64,000 bases of DNA from Tindallia magadiensis (GTDB lineage Bacteria; Bacillota; Clostridia; Peptostreptococcales; Tindalliaceae): positions 234,496 to 298,495 of the forward strand of contig NZ_FOQA01000003.1 in NCBI RefSeq assembly GCF_900113635.1, written 5' to 3'. Below the pieces are notes generated by a model. That model was not told the DNA's origin and did no database searches. It worked only from the letters and a program-made list of their open reading frames with translations. Each line of letters starts with the position of its first letter. Position 1 is the stretch's first letter. Positions 16,966-25,258 of the stretch are shown in pieces. Made by a program: the position numbers and the translations under genes.

Positions 16966-18234
16966 ATGGGGATGGGTCCATCAACAAAAGAGACAACCTT
17001 GCACCACTTTCAGGAACCAATGATTCAGTTGCTTCTTAAGGAAAAAGATATTTGCTTTACAGGCGTGATTGTTCAAGGGACACCAGAAGTAGTTTCAAAC
17101 AAAAAATTTGTTGCCGATCGTACGGCGGATTGGTTACACGCCTTGGGTGTGGAAGGCGCTATTGTATCCATCGATAGCTGGGGAAACAGCCATATTGATT
17201 TTACATCGGTACTTCAGGCTGTCAACAGGAAGAAAATCCCTCAGGTAGGGCTTAGTTTTATGGGGAATCAGGCAGATCCAGTAGTGGAAATACCAAGATC
17301 GGTCACCGTGATTGACCTGAATAAAACCAGTGAAGGCATTGAAAGCACCATTCTTGGACAGAACACAACTACTTTTGAAGATGCCCGTAAAGCAATAAAA
17401 TTATTGAAAAACAAGATGAAAAAACAGAGGAGAGACAAACAGGAAAAAAATCATGAAGAAATAAAAAATTCAGTAAATAAAGAAATTGAAAAAGCATTCC
17501 TGCAGCATTACTATTACGGAATAAAAAAGATCGAAAAAGCAGAGGAAACCAGATTTGATCAGGAAACCTTATGGCTTAACTGCTCGGAGTTTCAGAGAGA
17601 AGAAAGAAAAACAACATGGGTGGAAGGCGTAAGGCTGACCATCGTTGATCCTAAACGTAAAAATAGAAAAATAAATACTATTTTAGATGTGATGCCCATT
17701 GCCTATAAGGAAGAGGGTGCCTTGGGTACAGGTAAAACCAAAATATGGGAAGGGGTAAAACTCTTGCTGACCGCGTCGGATTCAAAAGGAATACAGCCAG
17801 CCAATATTGGTTCTTCGGAAGGCATTTTATCGGAAAAAATGATCACCGACCGCTTTGGAACACCAAAGGAAACGGATTGGCTGCTGCATCTGGACGTAAC
17901 CATAAAAGCTGGTTGCGCTCAGCAGCGAGAAGCTATTTATGAAGCACATCAAATAGCAGAGGATTTGATAAATCCTTTAAGGCAGCTATTGAAAGAACAA
18001 CCCTTATTAAAAGCATCAAAAAAAGAGGACCTTAGTCACTACTACGATCCTGCAAGACCGAAGGTAGCCTTGGTAAAGATAGTTTCAGGATTAGGCTGTA
18101 TGTATGACACCGCTGTTTTTCCCGATCAGCCCGGTGGATGCAGAGGGGCAAAAAACATGATGAGCTTGATGAATATGCCTATTTGGATGACACCATTAAT
18201 TTATTTAGATGGGAATGTTCACAATTTTAGCTAA
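16966..18234 (+). CDS. PrdA-like protein with swapped halves (PrdE-like + PrdD-like fusion)
   Basis: A 422-residue PrdA paralogue in permuted order. Residues 2-150 match the PrdA chain downstream of the cleavage site (GMGPSTKETTLHHFQEP against CIGPASKEDTRHYFREP; then DSWGNSHIDF against TTEGFGNNHIDF, and ESTILGQNT). A highly charged linker follows (about 152-195). Residues about 205-422 match the chain upstream of the site (ILDVMPIAYKEEGALGTG, IGSSEGILSEKM, KIVSGLGCMYDTA, and the last residues YLDGNVHNFS against VLDGGIHALT). Gly2 sits at the place of the pyruvoyl Cys, so it should not self-process. Separate PrdD and PrdE proteins of other clostridia resemble these halves; here they are one chain. 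AGGAGG lies eight bases upstream. Confidence 0.82.
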   Translation: MGMGPSTKETTLHHFQEPMIQLLLKEKDICFTGVIVQGTPEVVSNKKFVADRTADWLHALGVEGAIVSIDSWGNSHIDFTSVLQAVNRKKIPQVGLSFMGNQADPVVEIPRSVTVIDLNKTSEGIESTILGQNTTTFEDARKAIKLLKNKMKKQRRDKQEKNHEEIKNSVNKEIEKAFLQHYYYGIKKIEKAEETRFDQETLWLNCSEFQREERKTTWVEGVRLTIVDPKRKNRKINTILDVMPIAYKEEGALGTGKTKIWEGVKLLLTASDSKGIQPANIGSSEGILSEKMITDRFGTPKETDWLLHLDVTIKAGCAQQREAIYEAHQIAEDLINPLRQLLKEQPLLKASKKEDLSHYYDPARPKVALVKIVSGLGCMYDTAVFPDQPGGCRGAKNMMSLMNMPIWMTPLIYLDGNVHNFS

Positions 18235-18268
18235 ACCCTTGATGAAAAGGTTTTAGAAGCAAAAGCGG

Positions 18269-18290
18269 GTTTATACATGGATGTATAAAC
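18269..18290 (+). promoter_or_regulatory. 22-bp palindrome downstream of the prd operon
   Basis: GTTTATACAT-GG-ATGTATAAAC is a perfect 10-bp inverted repeat with a two-base centre, 35 bp after the stop of the last prd gene and 22 bp before the terminator. A two-base loop is poor for RNA, so a protein-binding site is as likely as a hairpin. Confidence 0.4.
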
Positions 18291-18311
18291 ATCCACTGCG
18301 CCTTAAGGTTG

Positions 18312-18346
18312 AAAACAGCTCTGAGAAACATTGGGGCTGTTTTTTC
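18312..18346 (+). terminator. Intrinsic terminator of the prd operon
   Basis: AAAACAGCTC pairs with GGGCTGTTTT (one G-T pair) across a 12-base loop and runs into TTTTTT (18340-18345). Confidence 0.8.
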
Positions 18347-18401
18347 AATGCATATATCCTGAATTAACAGAATGGTGCGAATTTCGTTAAAAAACAATAC
18401 C

Positions 18402-18465
18402 GTATAAATATACAACGTATTTTAGAAAAGATAATTTGACAGAACTGACTGAAAAGTGGTAAACT
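18402..18465 (+). promoter_or_regulatory. Sigma-A promoter of the peptide-type ABC operon with upstream dyad
   Basis: TTGACA (18436-18441), 18-bp spacer, TAAACT (18460-18465). Just upstream lies GTATA-AA-TATAC (18402-18413), nested in AATAC/GTATT, which could be an operator. The binding-protein ATG is 54 bp downstream of the -10. Confidence 0.65.
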
Positions 18466-18519
18466 AACTTTGGCTCTATTCTAAAAATTGTTACATATTA
18501 AAGGAGGAGGAAGGTAAGC

Positions 18520-20202
18520 ATGAGTATGATGAAAAGAAAAAGTAGCTGGTTAAGTCTTTTGCTGGTAGCTGCATTGTTCCTGAGCGCATGTGGCGGAGGC
18601 ACAAGTGAACCAGCAGCAACCCAGTCAGATATTCCGGACGAAGAAATGGGCGAAGTCGTTCCATCGATTACTATCTATAGCTCTTTGCCGGAAGATAATA
18701 TGGTAAACTATGAAATGGCTCAGGAAGTAGCGGAAGAACTGCAAAAACTAGGTGTTGATGCAACCGCTCAACCAATGGATTTTGCTGTATTATTGGATGT
18801 GTTGTATGGCGATGAGAGTGACTTTGATGCGTACACCATCGGTTGGTCCGGGCGTATTGAGCGACTGGATCCGGATATGTTTATCCACTCCATTAACCAT
18901 TCAGCTAATGCAGAGCCAGGTGGAAATAATACCAACCGTTACCGGAATCCAGCCTTTGACGAACTGGCAGATGCTCAGCGTCGTGAAATGGACTTAGATG
19001 CCCGAAGAGAGCTGGTATGGGAAGCACAAAAGATTTTAGCCGAAGATGTCCCTAAAATCACTATGTATTCAAGAGCGAATATGCAAACCTACAACAAAGA
19101 TTTATTTGAAGACGTTATTAATATTCCTGGAGAAGGCTTGTTTAATGAATGGACCCCCTTCAGCATTAAGCCTAAAACAGACAAAACTGTCTTAACTGTG
19201 GCTAGTAACGTAAACATTGACGATATGAACCCATTAAGTTCAAGAAGTGTTTATGGTTGGAGAAACCTTCGACTGATCTATGATAAGCTGGTTCGAATTT
19301 CTCCTGATATTGAGCCAGTGCCATGGGCAGCTGAAAGCTGGGAAATTGTTGAAGATAATATTATTGACGTAGTCCTTCGTGAAGGCATGACCTTCCATGA
19401 TGGAGAACCAGTTACCGTGGAAGACGTGAAATTTTCCTATGAATTATTTATTAATGAAAATGTAGAGTATTTTGCATCTTTTACAGAGCCGATTGAAAGC
19501 ATTGAAATAACCGATGAGAATACAGTACGCTTTATCCTTGAAGAGCCGTATGCTCCGTTTATTACCAACACTTTGGCACAAATTCCAATTTTGCCAAAAC
19601 ATATCTGGGAAAACATTGAGAACCCAGTGCAATATGGCAATGATGATGCCATCGGAAGCGGACCTTTTGTACTAGAAAGATTCCAGACAGGTGAAGAACT
19701 GGTACTTTCCAGGTTCGACGATTATTTTGAGCCGGTACACATTGATGGATACATCTTCCAGATTTTCGCATCTCCGGAAGGGGTTTTAACCGCTCTTGAG
19801 CTTGGAAATGTAGATTTGGTATCCTACGACTTAGTGCCTGCCCATACAGAGCAAATTTCAAACAATGAGGGTGGTATCTACGATCACCTAGAACTGACAG
19901 AAGCAGATGATATTGGTTTCTTCTACCTAGGAATGAATCTGGACAGAGCGCCTTTTAGCAATAGAGAGTTCAGAATCGCTATGGCGCATCTGATGGACTA
20001 TGATCTAGCGCTGGACGTACACTTAAATGGATATGGAGCTCGCGGTGGTGGTGGCTTAACCATTGTAGAGGCCAATGAATTCTGGCATAATCCGGAAGTA
20101 CCTATTTATGACACTTACGATCCGGAAAGAGCCCGGGAAATTCTGATTGAAGCTGGATTCACCTGGGATAGCGAAGGCAAACTTCGAATGCCGGCGGAAT
20201 AA
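18520..20202 (+). CDS. Peptide-type solute-binding lipoprotein with apparent circular permutation
   Basis: A 560-residue lipoprotein (lipobox FLSAC, Cys24) of the SBP_bac_5 family that carries peptides, nickel or related solutes. The order of its parts is swapped. Residues about 49-216 look like the C-terminal third of a normal member (VAEELQKLGVDATAQPMDF, DFDAYTIGWSGRIERLDPD, RYRNPAFDELADAQRR, EAQKILAEDVPKI). Residues about 222-560 look like the N-terminal two thirds (TVLTVASNVNIDDMNPLS, LREGMTFHDGEPVTVEDVKF, IGSGPFVLERFQTGEELVL, FSNREFRIAMAHLMD). The chain ends at DPERAREILIEAGF, where normal members continue into the part found here at the start. Total length is normal, so this is a permutation rather than an extra domain. 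First gene of a five-gene transporter operon. Confidence 0.85.
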   Translation: MSMMKRKSSWLSLLLVAALFLSACGGGTSEPAATQSDIPDEEMGEVVPSITIYSSLPEDNMVNYEMAQEVAEELQKLGVDATAQPMDFAVLLDVLYGDESDFDAYTIGWSGRIERLDPDMFIHSINHSANAEPGGNNTNRYRNPAFDELADAQRREMDLDARRELVWEAQKILAEDVPKITMYSRANMQTYNKDLFEDVINIPGEGLFNEWTPFSIKPKTDKTVLTVASNVNIDDMNPLSSRSVYGWRNLRLIYDKLVRISPDIEPVPWAAESWEIVEDNIIDVVLREGMTFHDGEPVTVEDVKFSYELFINENVEYFASFTEPIESIEITDENTVRFILEEPYAPFITNTLAQIPILPKHIWENIENPVQYGNDDAIGSGPFVLERFQTGEELVLSRFDDYFEPVHIDGYIFQIFASPEGVLTALELGNVDLVSYDLVPAHTEQISNNEGGIYDHLELTEADDIGFFYLGMNLDRAPFSNREFRIAMAHLMDYDLALDVHLNGYGARGGGGLTIVEANEFWHNPEVPIYDTYDPERAREILIEAGFTWDSEGKLRMPAE

Positions 20203-20235
20203 AATTTCATCGAACACCTTTTTTACCAACACCAT

Positions 20236-20270
20236 AAACATGAAAGTCGAGATCTCGGCTTTCATGTTTT
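20236..20270 (+). terminator. Intrinsic terminator between binding protein and permease genes
   Basis: AAACATGAAAG-t-CGAG / CTCG-g-CTTTCATGTTT, with T-run TTTT. Partial termination here would give more binding protein than permease, a common arrangement. Confidence 0.75.
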
Positions 20271-20386
20271 ACTTCATACCCCCTTATTTCGCCATTTTAT
20301 TTCTTTTTATTTGAAGCATACAAAGTCTTGCATCAGCAGTCAGCAGGATGCAAAGCATCATAATCCTCTAAAAGGAAGGTGATCGT

Positions 20387-21358
20387 TTGTTAACTTATTT
20401 TTTACGTCGATTACTGGTTATGTTACTAATGATTTTCTTAGTGGCTACCATGATCTTTTGTCTGTTCCGAACCATGCCGGGAAATCCGACGGCTTTTGTA
20501 GTGGATCCATCTATCCCGCCGGAAGCAAGGCAACAACTGGAGGAACGTTATGGACTGGACGGCAGTCTTTGGGATCAGTACAAAGTATTTATTTCAGATT
20601 TAGTACGATTGGATTTTGGCAATTCTTTCTTCTACAATCGCCCAGCCATTGACATTATCAAAGAAAAGCTGGCGGCAACCTTAATTCTGATGCTGACAGC
20701 AATGGTATTTGCCTATACCATCGGTGTTTTTGGAGGTGCTTGGATGGCTTGGAGAAGAGGCTCCCGGTTAGAGTCCTTGGGAATTACCGTTTCGCTTATT
20801 TTTCGATCAGCGCCTACGTTCTGGGTAGGACTGATGATGATTCTTCTGTTCTCTGTAAAGTTGGGCTGGTTTCCCGCCCAGGGAATGCGGACCGCCGGAA
20901 CCGGTGGAGGTACCTTTGCAGAAATGTTTTTATCCCTAGATTTTTTGAAACATCTTATTCTTCCCAGTCTGGTAGCCGGCCTTTACTTTGTGGCAACGCC
21001 CATGTTGATTATGCGAAACAGCATGCTGGAAGTTATGTCGGAAGACTATATTGAAATGGCTCGAGCAAAAGGGACAAAGGAAAGAAATATTCTGTACCGT
21101 CATGCTGCTCGGAATGCTTTATTACCGGTAGTAACCGCCGGAGCACTTTTTATTGGTTCTTCCATTGGTGGGCAAGTACTGATAGAAGTTGTTTTCAGTT
21201 GGCCGGGATTGGGCCGAGAAATTGTGACAGCTGTTACACGACATGATTACCCCTTGGCGCAGGGATGTTTTATTATTATTTCCGCCATGGTAATGTTTAT
21301 GAATCTAGTAGCAGATATGCTATACGCATGGTTAGATCCGCGTATTTCTTACAAATAA
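20387..21358 (+). CDS. Peptide-type ABC transporter permease (DppB/OppB family)
   Basis: A 323-residue permease with six likely membrane segments. It has the family N-terminus YFLRRLLVMLLMIFLVATMI, the pattern MPGNPTAF, and ERYGLDGSLWDQY. The EAA loop is EMARAKGTKERNILYRHAAR, and the C-terminal part has VVFSWPGLGREIVTAV. The start is a TTG with AAGGAAGGTG upstream. Together with the next gene it forms the channel. It is separated from the binding-protein gene by 184 bp that hold a terminator. Confidence 0.9.
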   Translation: MLTYFLRRLLVMLLMIFLVATMIFCLFRTMPGNPTAFVVDPSIPPEARQQLEERYGLDGSLWDQYKVFISDLVRLDFGNSFFYNRPAIDIIKEKLAATLILMLTAMVFAYTIGVFGGAWMAWRRGSRLESLGITVSLIFRSAPTFWVGLMMILLFSVKLGWFPAQGMRTAGTGGGTFAEMFLSLDFLKHLILPSLVAGLYFVATPMLIMRNSMLEVMSEDYIEMARAKGTKERNILYRHAARNALLPVVTAGALFIGSSIGGQVLIEVVFSWPGLGREIVTAVTRHDYPLAQGCFIIISAMVMFMNLVADMLYAWLDPRISYK

Positions 21359-21380
21359 TCGGAAAAAGAGAGGTGAAAGC

Positions 21381-22277
21381 ATGAACGTTGCAGCATTAGA
21401 GAAGAAAGGGAACAGCAAAAGTGTTTTCAGGCTGTTTATAAAAAATTTACGTCGGGATAAATTGGCACTGGTAGGGGTCGTTTTACTGATCTTCTTTTTA
21501 ACAGTGGCCGCCTTTGCAGATGTGATCGCTCCTCACGGACCCAGAGATCGGCATTATGATGATGAAGGCAGCATTCGTCGTTTGGAACCGCCTTCCCGTG
21601 CCCATCCTTTTGGAACTACTGATGTAGGTCGTGATATTTTTTCTCAGGTAGTACTGGGAACCAAAACCGCCTTAATGGTAGGGCTGTTGGCCGCATTGCT
21701 GGTAACCGTTATCGGTTCCGTGGTGGGAATTATTGCAGGTTATTATGGAGGATGGGTAGACACTATGATTATGAGGGTGGTTGACTTTTTCTATGCCATT
21801 CCCTTTATTCCTTTTGTCATTGTATTATCGGCTGTGATGAGGCCGAGTATTTGGAATGTTATTCTGGCGGTGTCCATGCTTTCCTGGCGGACCGTGGCAA
21901 GATTGGTACGCTCTCAGGTCCTTTCCATTGCCAAAAGACCCTATATTAAAGCAGGACGGGTAGCAGGCGCCAGCGATTTAAGGCTGATGTTCAAATATAT
22001 TCTGCCAAACGTAGTGCCGCTCATTTTGCTGGAAATGGCGTTTATGGTAAACTGGGCGATTGCCGCTGAAGCGAGTATTGCTTTTCTTGGTTTTGGAGAT
22101 CCAGCCGTTCCCAGCTGGGGGCAAATCTTGCACATTGTCTTTAGTACCGGTAACTCCCGTGTAGCCTGGTGGTGGATTACAGCTCCCGGTGTTGCCATTG
22201 TTCTATTGCTTCTGTCTATTTTCTTTTTAGCCAGAGCCCTAGAAGAAGTCGTAGATCCAAGATTGAGGAGGCGATAA
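21381..22277 (+). CDS. Peptide-type ABC transporter permease (DppC/OppC family)
   Basis: A 298-residue permease. It shows the OppC_N segment FIKNLRRDKLALVGVVLLI, HPFGTTDVGRDIFSQVVLGT, the EAA loop KAGRVAGASDLRLMFKYILP, and IAAEASIAFLGFGDPAVPSWG near the end, all typical of the DppC family. It begins 22 bp after the DppB-like gene behind AGAGGTGAAAGC, and its stop abuts the first ATPase gene. Confidence 0.92.
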   Translation: MNVAALEKKGNSKSVFRLFIKNLRRDKLALVGVVLLIFFLTVAAFADVIAPHGPRDRHYDDEGSIRRLEPPSRAHPFGTTDVGRDIFSQVVLGTKTALMVGLLAALLVTVIGSVVGIIAGYYGGWVDTMIMRVVDFFYAIPFIPFVIVLSAVMRPSIWNVILAVSMLSWRTVARLVRSQVLSIAKRPYIKAGRVAGASDLRLMFKYILPNVVPLILLEMAFMVNWAIAAEASIAFLGFGDPAVPSWGQILHIVFSTGNSRVAWWWITAPGVAIVLLLLSIFFLARALEEVVDPRLRRR

Positions 22278-22278
22278 C

Positions 22279-23325
22279 ATGGCACTATTGGATGTCAGAA
22301 ATGTGAGTATTGAATATACCACAGAAGACGGTGTACTAAAGGCGGTCGAAGACGTTTCTTTTTCCTTGGAAGTGGGAGAAAGCGTTGGTTTGGTTGGTGA
22401 GAGTGGTTGTGGAAAAACGACACTGGCAAAATCTGTGATGAGACTCCTTTCTAAAAATGGTCGTATCAGCGAAGGCCAGATGATGTTTAAGGGAGAAGAC
22501 TTAGTCACAAAAAGTGAAGAAGAAATCCGAAAGCTTCGCTTAAAAGAGATTGCAATGGTCGCTCAAAGTGCTATGAATGCGCTGAATCCGGTGTATACCG
22601 TTGGAGATCAGTTGATTGAAGGGATACAGATTCATACGGATATGAGTCGGGAGCAGGCCAGAGAACGTGCCATCGAAGTATTTAAAATGGTTGGACTGGA
22701 AGCAAAACGGCTGAAAAGCTATCCTCATCAGATGAGTGGTGGAATGAAACAGCGAGCCATTATTGCCATGGCCTTAACCCTTAACCCTTCATTGATTATT
22801 GCGGATGAGCCGACCACCGCATTGGATGTAGTGGTTCAAGATCGGATCTTACAGCAGGTAATTGAAATCCAGAAAAAGATCAACAGCTCCATGATCCTTA
22901 TCACCCACGATATTTCCGTTGTTTCGGAAACCTGTGAAACCATTATTGTTATGTATGGCGGAAAAGTAATGGAAAAAGCTTCTACGAAAGCCTTCTTTAC
23001 GAAGCCGGTACATCCCTATTCCTTAGGACTTAACAATGCTTTTCCCAGCATTCATGAAATTGGCGAAGAACTGATTTCGATACCAGGATCTCCGCCTAAT
23101 TTGATGCAAAAGCAGGTTGGATGTCGTTTCCGTGCTCGATGTCCTTTCCGGACAGAAATTTGTATGGAAGAACAGCCTCCTTTGGAAGAAGTGGCACCTA
23201 ATCATTTTTCTGCTTGTCATCACAATAAAGAGGTGGAAAGATTCCGGGAAGAGAGCCAGAAAAGGGAAACCTGGGAAAAAGTAAGAGAACGGATTATTGA
23301 AGAAATAAGGAGGGATGTCTCTTGA
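22279..23325 (+). CDS. Peptide-type ABC transporter ATP-binding protein (DppD/OppD family)
   Basis: A 348-residue ATPase. Walker A is GESGCGKTTL, the Q-loop is MVAQSAMNALNPVY, the signature is QMSGGMKQR (MSGGMKQR is typical of DppD), Walker B is LIIADEPTTALD, and the H-loop is MILITHDIS. The C-terminal peptide-transporter tail has Cys residues (VGCRFRARCPFRTEIC), which in this family can hold an iron-sulfur cluster. It starts one base after the permease and overlaps the second ATPase by four bases. Confidence 0.92.
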   Translation: MALLDVRNVSIEYTTEDGVLKAVEDVSFSLEVGESVGLVGESGCGKTTLAKSVMRLLSKNGRISEGQMMFKGEDLVTKSEEEIRKLRLKEIAMVAQSAMNALNPVYTVGDQLIEGIQIHTDMSREQARERAIEVFKMVGLEAKRLKSYPHQMSGGMKQRAIIAMALTLNPSLIIADEPTTALDVVVQDRILQQVIEIQKKINSSMILITHDISVVSETCETIIVMYGGKVMEKASTKAFFTKPVHPYSLGLNNAFPSIHEIGEELISIPGSPPNLMQKQVGCRFRARCPFRTEICMEEQPPLEEVAPNHFSACHHNKEVERFREESQKRETWEKVRERIIEEIRRDVS

Positions 23326-24335
23326 GTGGAAGCCCTTTAATTCAAATTGAAAATCTGAAAAAGCACTATCCAGTGAATAAAGGTTTTAAGGATATTTTTA
23401 ATAAAGAGAAAAAGTTTGTAAAGGCCATCGACGGGGTTGATCTGACCATCGATAAAGGAGAAATTCTAGGACTGGCCGGCGAAAGTGGCTCTGGAAAAAC
23501 CACCACTGGCGAAATTCTGGTAAGACTTCAGGACGCAACGGATGGTACAATTACCATTGATGGTCATCCATTGAATAGTAAAGACAAACAGGCACAAAAA
23601 AGTTTTCGGAAAGAAGTGCAGATGATCTTTCAGGATCCTTATGAAACATTAAACCCTCGTTTCGATGTGTTTGAAACCATTGCCGAACCGTTGCGGATCC
23701 ATGGGTTAAAAGATAAGAAGATGCTTTATGAAAAAGTGATGGAGGTTCTTGAAATTGCCGAACTGAAACCAGCCGCCCATTATGTTCACCGGTATCCTCA
23801 CGAGCTGTCCGGTGGTCAGCGGCAACGGGTAGCCATTGCCAGAGGGATTGTGGTAGAGCCGAAGGTCTTGGTTGCTGATGAGCCGGTTTCGATGCTGGAT
23901 GTTTCCATTCGGGCGGATATTCTTAATCTCTTAAAGGATCTTCGGAAAAAAATGGGTCTTACCATGCTGTATGTATCCCATGATTTATCCACTATAAAAT
24001 ATCTTTGTGATCGTATTGCGATTATGTACCTTGGGAAAATCATGGAAATCGGGCCGGTGGATGAAGTAGTCAGGAATCCACAGCATCCTTATACTCAAGT
24101 ATTATTATCCGCCGTACCGGTAGCTGATCCTACTTATGAAAAGAAACGTATTCTTATTGATGACGAAGCACCAGATCAAATCAATCTGCCGGAAGGCTGT
24201 CGCTTTGGACCACGTTGTCCCTATGTGAAAGAAGCGTGTAAAACCTGCAATCATGATTATACGGAAGTATCCCAGGGTCATCAGCATGCTTGCATTTTTG
24301 CCAAAGAAGAACAAATTAAAAACGAAGACCACTAA
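23322..24335 (+). CDS. Peptide-type ABC transporter ATP-binding protein (DppF/OppF family)
   Basis: A 337-residue ATPase with the OppF-type start (LIQIENLKKHYPVNKGF). Walker A is GESGSGKTT, the signature is ELSGGQRQRVAIAR, Walker B is VLVADEPVSMLD, and the H-loop is MLYVSHDLS. The tail has GCRFGPRCPYVKEACKTC, the Cys-rich end of the family. The start is TTG at 23322, overlapping the stop of the previous gene, with AAGGAGGGATG upstream; no in-frame ATG is nearby. Confidence 0.92.
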   Translation: MSGSPLIQIENLKKHYPVNKGFKDIFNKEKKFVKAIDGVDLTIDKGEILGLAGESGSGKTTTGEILVRLQDATDGTITIDGHPLNSKDKQAQKSFRKEVQMIFQDPYETLNPRFDVFETIAEPLRIHGLKDKKMLYEKVMEVLEIAELKPAAHYVHRYPHELSGGQRQRVAIARGIVVEPKVLVADEPVSMLDVSIRADILNLLKDLRKKMGLTMLYVSHDLSTIKYLCDRIAIMYLGKIMEIGPVDEVVRNPQHPYTQVLLSAVPVADPTYEKKRILIDDEAPDQINLPEGCRFGPRCPYVKEACKTCNHDYTEVSQGHQHACIFAKEEQIKNEDH

Positions 24336-24362
24336 AAAGGGTGGTCATAAGAAAGGGAAAAG

Positions 24363-24388
24363 AGACGGCGAAAGCTGTCTTTTTTTTC
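24363..24388 (+). terminator. Intrinsic terminator of the peptide-type ABC operon
   Basis: AGACGGC-GAAA-GCTGTCT with a run of eight T. A second small hairpin, GACCAC/GTGGTC (24327-24346), overlaps the stop codon region. TATAAT at 24392-24397 directly after may serve the next gene. Confidence 0.8.
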
Positions 24389-24469
24389 TGGTATAATAGG
24401 GACGGTAATAGATTCTCGGATCAAGGGGATCATTACTTTGGTTGTTAGAAGAAAACGGGAGGCGAAAGC

Positions 24470-25252
24470 ATGCGTTCTTGTGGTGGACAGGAAAAAACAG
24501 AAAGCATTCAATATATTGCAAATGCAGGAGTATTAGTGGAGCTAGGCGGTAAAAAAATCCTCATAGATGCCTTGACCAAATCTAAGGTACCTATGTTTAA
24601 AAGCACGCCGGAAGTCGTTTATCAGCAACTATTGAAACAAGAACCGCCTTACAATCCTATTGATTTTTTACTGGTGACGCATCAACACAGCGATCACTTT
24701 GATGCGGAACGGGTGCTTGCTTTTTTGAGAAGCAGCCAGAGGACCAAAATCGTTGCACCGGAAGAAGTCATTGCCTCCCTTAGGAAAGAGGCGCCAGACA
24801 TTTCCACAGAAAGATTATATGGAATGAATCCTGCTTTGGGACAGAGTGAAACTATCTATTTAGAAGGGCTTCGCATAAAGGGGATGGCCATGCAGCATGA
24901 GGGGGAGAGGGAGATAGAGATCCTTCACTTAGCCTATCTGATAGATGGAGGAAAAAAGGTGATGCATTTAGGTGATGCGGCACCACGGCAAGAGAATTTT
25001 CACCTTTTTCGGCTAAAAGAAGAAGCGGTGGATGTGTTGCTAGCCAACTTCCCCTATGCTGGTATTCCTAAAGCAAGGCAATTAGTTCGGGAGTTTATTG
25101 CCCCAAAAAAAATGGCCGCTATTCATTTGCCAGATCCAGATAAAGACAGGTGGGGATGGATAAAAGCTACTCAGAAAAGCTATCAGCGGAGTAAGGAGGA
25201 TTTTGTAAAAACGGTTTTTTTGAAAGAAACGGGAGATAGGATAGAAATATAA
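24470..25252 (+). CDS. Metallo-β-lactamase-fold hydrolase
   Basis: A 260-residue soluble protein of the UlaG-like branch of MBL hydrolases. The metal-binding motif is THQHSDHFD (HxHxDH), later ligands could be His in HLGDAAPR and in AAIHLPDPD, and the N-terminal strand pattern is YIANAGVLVELGGKKILIDA. It would bind two metal ions and hydrolyse an unknown ester or phosphodiester. A good GGAGGCG precedes the ATG. It converges on the GGDEF gene, with six bases between stops. Confidence 0.8.
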   Translation: MRSCGGQEKTESIQYIANAGVLVELGGKKILIDALTKSKVPMFKSTPEVVYQQLLKQEPPYNPIDFLLVTHQHSDHFDAERVLAFLRSSQRTKIVAPEEVIASLRKEAPDISTERLYGMNPALGQSETIYLEGLRIKGMAMQHEGEREIEILHLAYLIDGGKKVMHLGDAAPRQENFHLFRLKEEAVDVLLANFPYAGIPKARQLVREFIAPKKMAAIHLPDPDKDRWGWIKATQKSYQRSKEDFVKTVFLKETGDRIEI

Positions 25253-25258
25253 TCCTGC

